Assembly (NCBI GenBank): GCA_900316075.1 | Contig: ONBT01000001.1 | Span: 1 to 64,000, forward strand | DNA: 64,000 bases | Reading direction: 5' to 3' | DNA from: an uncultured Lachnospiraceae bacterium | GTDB taxonomy: Bacteria > Bacillota > Clostridia > Lachnospirales > Lachnospiraceae | Shown: positions 61,464-64,000 of the stretch, piece by piece | Layout of the letters: each line of letters opens with the position of its first letter | Numbering within the stretch: the first letter of the stretch is position 1 | Notes under the pieces: generated by a model | The model's input: the letters and a program-made list of their open reading frames with translations, nothing else | What the model was told of the DNA's origin: nothing | Databases searched by the model: none | Made by a program: the position numbers and the translations under genes

Positions 61464-62249
61464 ATGGCAAGAATTCCGGAAATCAAAAAAGATCTGCAGC
61501 AGCTGAAAAAGGAAGAAAAAGCTCTGGTCCGCGCACTGGGAAAAGACACAAATGGCGGGCGAAGGCTGGAGATTTCTTCCAACGGTCAATACGCAAAATG
61601 GTTTGTTAAGGAAAACGGGAAGAAAACATATCTGCCAAAGTCGGAACGGGACCAGGCGGTTTCCCTTGCCAGGTCCGCCTGGAACAAGGCCAGGCTGGCA
61701 GAAGTGAGGGCGGAGATTACTGGCTGTCAGCGGTATTTGAACAGTTTTCGGGGCAAGACAACCCATATGAAGCAGCTGATGGCAAAGCCGGGGTTCTGCG
61801 AACTTCTGGGAGTAGAAAATACTTCTTCCGCTGCTTGGGCAAAGGCGCCGTTCAGTAAGAATCCTTCGCACCCTGAGCATTTGAAATTCAGGACAAAATC
61901 CGGCCTTCTGCTTCGCTCAAAGTCAGAAACTTTGATTGCGACTATGCTTGAGAAATACAGTATACCGTTTCGTTATGAGTGTCAGATGGATACAGCAACA
62001 GGGGCCATATATCCGGATTTTACAATTCTCAGTCCGGTGAACGGGAAGCAGTATATCTGGGAGCATTTCGGTATGGTGGACAATCCGTCGTATGCAGCAA
62101 ATATAGGGCAGAAATTGTATACATATTCTCAACTTGGCTATATCCCGGACGAAAACCTGATTTTGACTTATGAAAGTCATGACTATCCGTTGGAACCTTA
62201 TCACATTGAAGCGGTCATCCGGCAATATTTTCTTGCCGGAGAGGAGTGA
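61464..62249 (+). CDS. PD-(D/E)XK-nuclease-like protein of unknown role
   Basis: 261 residues from ATG 61464 (AAAGGAGGCCATT). Residues 1-25 form a charged helix, 30-75 a basic beta/helix segment (SSNGQYAKWFVKENGKKTYL) like DNA-contacting arms of integrases, and 150-245 a PD-(D/E)XK-type core: E155 (RSKSETL), P184-D185 (YPDFTIL), E200-x-H202-like WEHFG (200-201), then helices and NLILTYESHDYPL. The third position reads E-H where many nucleases have E-x-K, so activity is not certain. Lower G+C than its neighbours, alone, and flanked on both sides by 52-bp tandem arrays. No assigned function. Confidence 0.7.
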   Translation: MARIPEIKKDLQQLKKEEKALVRALGKDTNGGRRLEISSNGQYAKWFVKENGKKTYLPKSERDQAVSLARSAWNKARLAEVRAEITGCQRYLNSFRGKTTHMKQLMAKPGFCELLGVENTSSAAWAKAPFSKNPSHPEHLKFRTKSGLLLRSKSETLIATMLEKYSIPFRYECQMDTATGAIYPDFTILSPVNGKQYIWEHFGMVDNPSYAANIGQKLYTYSQLGYIPDENLILTYESHDYPLEPYHIEAVIRQYFLAGEE

Positions 62250-62545
62250 GCCGGGACGGATATTTGCAGCAAAACAAGCCATACGCCCACGACTGGCTGA
62301 CCGAGTGGTGGACATTGTTTTGTTGTAGCCTATAGGCCCAAAGCTTGATGGCTATGTGGCGGACATTCGTCCTGCCGGAGCCTCTAGGCCCAGGGCTTGT
62401 TTGTTAGGTGGTGGACTTTTGTCCTGAATCAAGCCATATACCTAGAACCGACAGGTGGTTTGGCGGACTTTTGCAGCAAAACAAGCCATACGCCCATGAC
62501 TAGCTGACGACATGGCGGACTTTTGTCCTGCCGGAGCCCATAAAC
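62250..62545. repeat. Tandem array, 52-bp period, downstream of the nuclease-like gene
   Basis: GGAC of successive units at 62310, 62361, 62413, 62465 and 62517 (51, then 52 bp). Contains both unit types of the 60.8-61.2 kb array in the same orientation, for example CAAGCCATACGCCCA and GCCGGAGCC. Confidence 0.92.
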
Positions 62546-62547
62546 CC

Positions 62548-62593
62548 AAAAAGGGGCGGGCCGCCGCACGCGTTGCGTGCGGCGGCCCACCCC
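62548..62593 (-). terminator. telA terminator with GCACGC/GCGTGC tip
   Basis: Minus strand 19-bp stem (62575-62593 with 62553-62571, one mismatch), loop of 3, then TTTTT. The tip is GCACGC/GCGTGC. Confidence 0.93.
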
Positions 62594-62616
62594 TTCAATT
62601 TTCCTTTTTCTGAACC

Positions 62617-63807
62617 TTACTGCTTCGCGGCCTCGAGCATCTTGTTCTTGAGCTCGCCCTCAATCTGGACAAGCTCGGCTTCGGCTGCCTTGCGCTTTTC
62701 CTTGCCCTCGGTCTGAATACGCAGGATTTCATCCATAGTGGAGATCAGCTGCTCGTTCGTATTCTTCAGGGTCTCGATGTCGACAATGCCCCGCTCGGAC
62801 TCCTTGGCCGTCTCAATCGTGGCGGTCTTAAGGTTGGCTGCATTCTTCTTCAGGAGCTCGTTCGTCATGTCATTGACTTCGCGCTCCGCCTTGGCCGCCT
62901 GGCCCGCATGCTCGATGCCGATGGCGATGACCATCTGATTCTTCCAGAGGGGAATGGTGTTCAGAATCGTGGACTGAATCTTCTCAGCCATGGCCTGGTC
63001 AGAAGCCTGCACCATGCGAATCTGGGGACCGGTCTGAAGGGCGATGGTCTTCGTCAGCTCCAGGTCGTAAAGCTTCTTTTCGAAGCGGTCGCACTGGGCA
63101 GCCAGGTCCTTGGCATACTGGACGTCTTCCTGGGCTCCGGTCTGCTCGGCTTTCTTCTGGGCGGCCGCAAGCTCGTTCGTCCGGACTTCCTCCAGCTTCT
63201 TCTTTCCGGCGATGATGTAGACGGAAAGCTCCTTGAAATACTTGAGGTTCAGGGCATAGAGCTTGTCGAGGATGTCAATATCCTTCATCAGGACGACCTG
63301 CCGCTTCTGCAGCTCGTCGGAGATAATCTTTACATTGCCCTCGACCTTGTTGTACTTGGCCTTGAGGGTGGTGATATTGTTGGCGCTCCGCTTGAAGAGC
63401 TTCATGAGGCCGTGCTCGTTCTCGTCAATCTGGAAGTTCTTCAGTTCCCCGACCAGGCCTGTGATCATGTCGCCGACCTCGCCCATGTCCTTGGTCCGGA
63501 CACTGTCGAGGGTCCGCTCGGAGAAGTCCGCCATCTGCTTCTGGGTGCTGGCCCCGAAGGCCATGACTGCAGCGGAGTCCGAAAGGTCGATGGAGGAAGC
63601 AATTTCATCCACCTTCTTCTTCTCTTCGTCGGAGAGTTCCGTCTCTGCGGGAAGGGGCGCTTCGGCGGCCTTCGCGGCCGGCAGGTTCTGGCCCGCCTCC
63701 ATGAAAATGCGGTCGAGTTCCGAAATCTCAGGTTCTTTCGTCGCCGTCGGCGCTGCGGTGCCGGCTGTTTCTTCTGCCTTCTGCATTACTGTGGTTTCAT
63801 CTGCCAT
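62617..63807 (-). CDS. telA: TelA/KlaA toxic-anion resistance family protein
   Basis: 396 residues from ATG 63807 (GGGAGGACAGACAG). Ala/Pro/Glu-rich N-terminus to about 60, then a long helical, coiled-coil-like TelA domain (MMKLFKRSANNITTLKAKYN-type segment, QVVLMKDIDILDKLYALNLK, AEKIQSTILNTIPLWKNQMV). Linked to resistance to tellurite and cell-envelope stress; the mechanism is unknown. It may be the last gene of a toxin-response group beyond the window edge. Confidence 0.92.
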   Translation of the reverse strand: MADETTVMQKAEETAGTAAPTATKEPEISELDRIFMEAGQNLPAAKAAEAPLPAETELSDEEKKKVDEIASSIDLSDSAAVMAFGASTQKQMADFSERTLDSVRTKDMGEVGDMITGLVGELKNFQIDENEHGLMKLFKRSANNITTLKAKYNKVEGNVKIISDELQKRQVVLMKDIDILDKLYALNLKYFKELSVYIIAGKKKLEEVRTNELAAAQKKAEQTGAQEDVQYAKDLAAQCDRFEKKLYDLELTKTIALQTGPQIRMVQASDQAMAEKIQSTILNTIPLWKNQMVIAIGIEHAGQAAKAEREVNDMTNELLKKNAANLKTATIETAKESERGIVDIETLKNTNEQLISTMDEILRIQTEGKEKRKAAEAELVQIEGELKNKMLEAAKQ

Positions 63808-64000
63808 CTGTCTGTCCTCCCTGCATAATGCATTCAAAATTCAATCCGTACAAATTCCGATATAGAAACTCCCGGCAGCAACCTCGCCGCAGTTTGCAGA
63901 ACCGGGAAACAGCCATCGCAATGATGGCACACTATTTTTCTCTACTATACCTGATTGATTACAATAAAGCAGTATCTGTTCATGTAAAATTTCCGTAATG
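63808..64000 (-). other. Region upstream of telA
   Basis: 193 bp without a gene. A possible -10 TATAGT (minus strand, near 63948) lacks a good -35. Nothing else recognised. Confidence 0.4.

Noticed and set aside
61464..62249. Phage integrase
   Set aside because: N-terminal resemblance only; no Arg-His-Arg-Tyr catalytic set in the rest of the protein.
28631..62545. Arrays as CRISPR loci
   Set aside because: Whole 52- or 73-bp units are conserved, with no short constant repeat alternating with unique spacers, and no cas genes.

Overview
The window looks like chromosome of a motile, Gram-positive anaerobe of the class Clostridia, most like Lachnospiraceae, with unusually G+C-rich coding DNA. 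The evidence is Bacillus/Clostridium-type gene order (comFC-yvyF; mbl-flhO-flhP; cdaA-cdaR), a sigma-D flagellar promoter, a PPi-type phosphofructokinase, an LtaS-like enzyme, LCP and GtrA proteins, and strong Shine-Dalgarno sites. I cannot name the genus. Nearly all genes lie on the minus strand. I see no rRNA, tRNA, insertion sequence, prophage or CRISPR array.

Layout. 1-6.3 kb: sugar ABC importer with its AraC regulator, acylphosphatase, and a GPH sugar symporter. 6.4-9.5 kb: glmS and an LCP glycan ligase. 9.7-20.3 kb: surface polysaccharide operon (dTDP-rhamnose rfbDBAC, UDP-galactofuranose glf, two glycosyltransferases, initiating sugar-phosphate transferase, GtrA, nucleotidyltransferase). 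20.4-22.4 kb: HPr translationally coupled to leuA. 22.6-27.4 kb: one tight operon comFC-yvyF-two membrane proteins-cdaA-cdaR. 27.5-32.7 kb: orphan substrate-binding protein, RecD2, LtaS-like protein. 32.9-36.3 kb: mbl-flhO-flhP-flgJ-like. 36.5-39.8 kb: GntR/YtrA-type ABC operon. 40.5-45.2 kb: FMN-riboswitch-controlled ribDE-BA-H operon. 45.3-50.1 kb: pfp plus a heterodimeric ABC exporter. 50.6-57.9 kb: divergent fatty-acid cluster. 57.9-64 kb: kinase, PlsC, a frameshifted secreted protein, a nuclease-like gene between repeat arrays, and TelA.

Two things stand out. First, 50.6-57.9 kb pairs a close relative of the Propionibacterium linoleate isomerase (PAI), a retinol-saturase/phytoene-desaturase-like flavoprotein and a 2Fe-2S flavin reductase with a divergent acyl-activating enzyme, acyl carrier protein and acyl-ACP thioesterase. 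This could be a carrier-bound route for isomerising and saturating unsaturated fatty acids. A 149-bp element with closing 12-bp inverted repeats and three internal hairpins sits inside it.

Second, the intergenic DNA is full of tandem arrays with a period of 51-53 bp (one of 73 bp), about five DNA turns, at seven places. All three gaps of the rib operon hold them, one array has a 206-bp higher-order period, and one supplies the last codons of recD2. Two arrays flank a gene for a PD-(D/E)XK-nuclease-like protein, an arrangement that recalls REP elements and their dedicated transposases. I do not recognise this repeat family.

Smaller regulatory observations include a conserved AraC operator in front of both araC and its target operon, a promoter embedded inside a terminator stem, two predicted leaderless mRNAs, and a recurring palindrome at the tip of many terminators.
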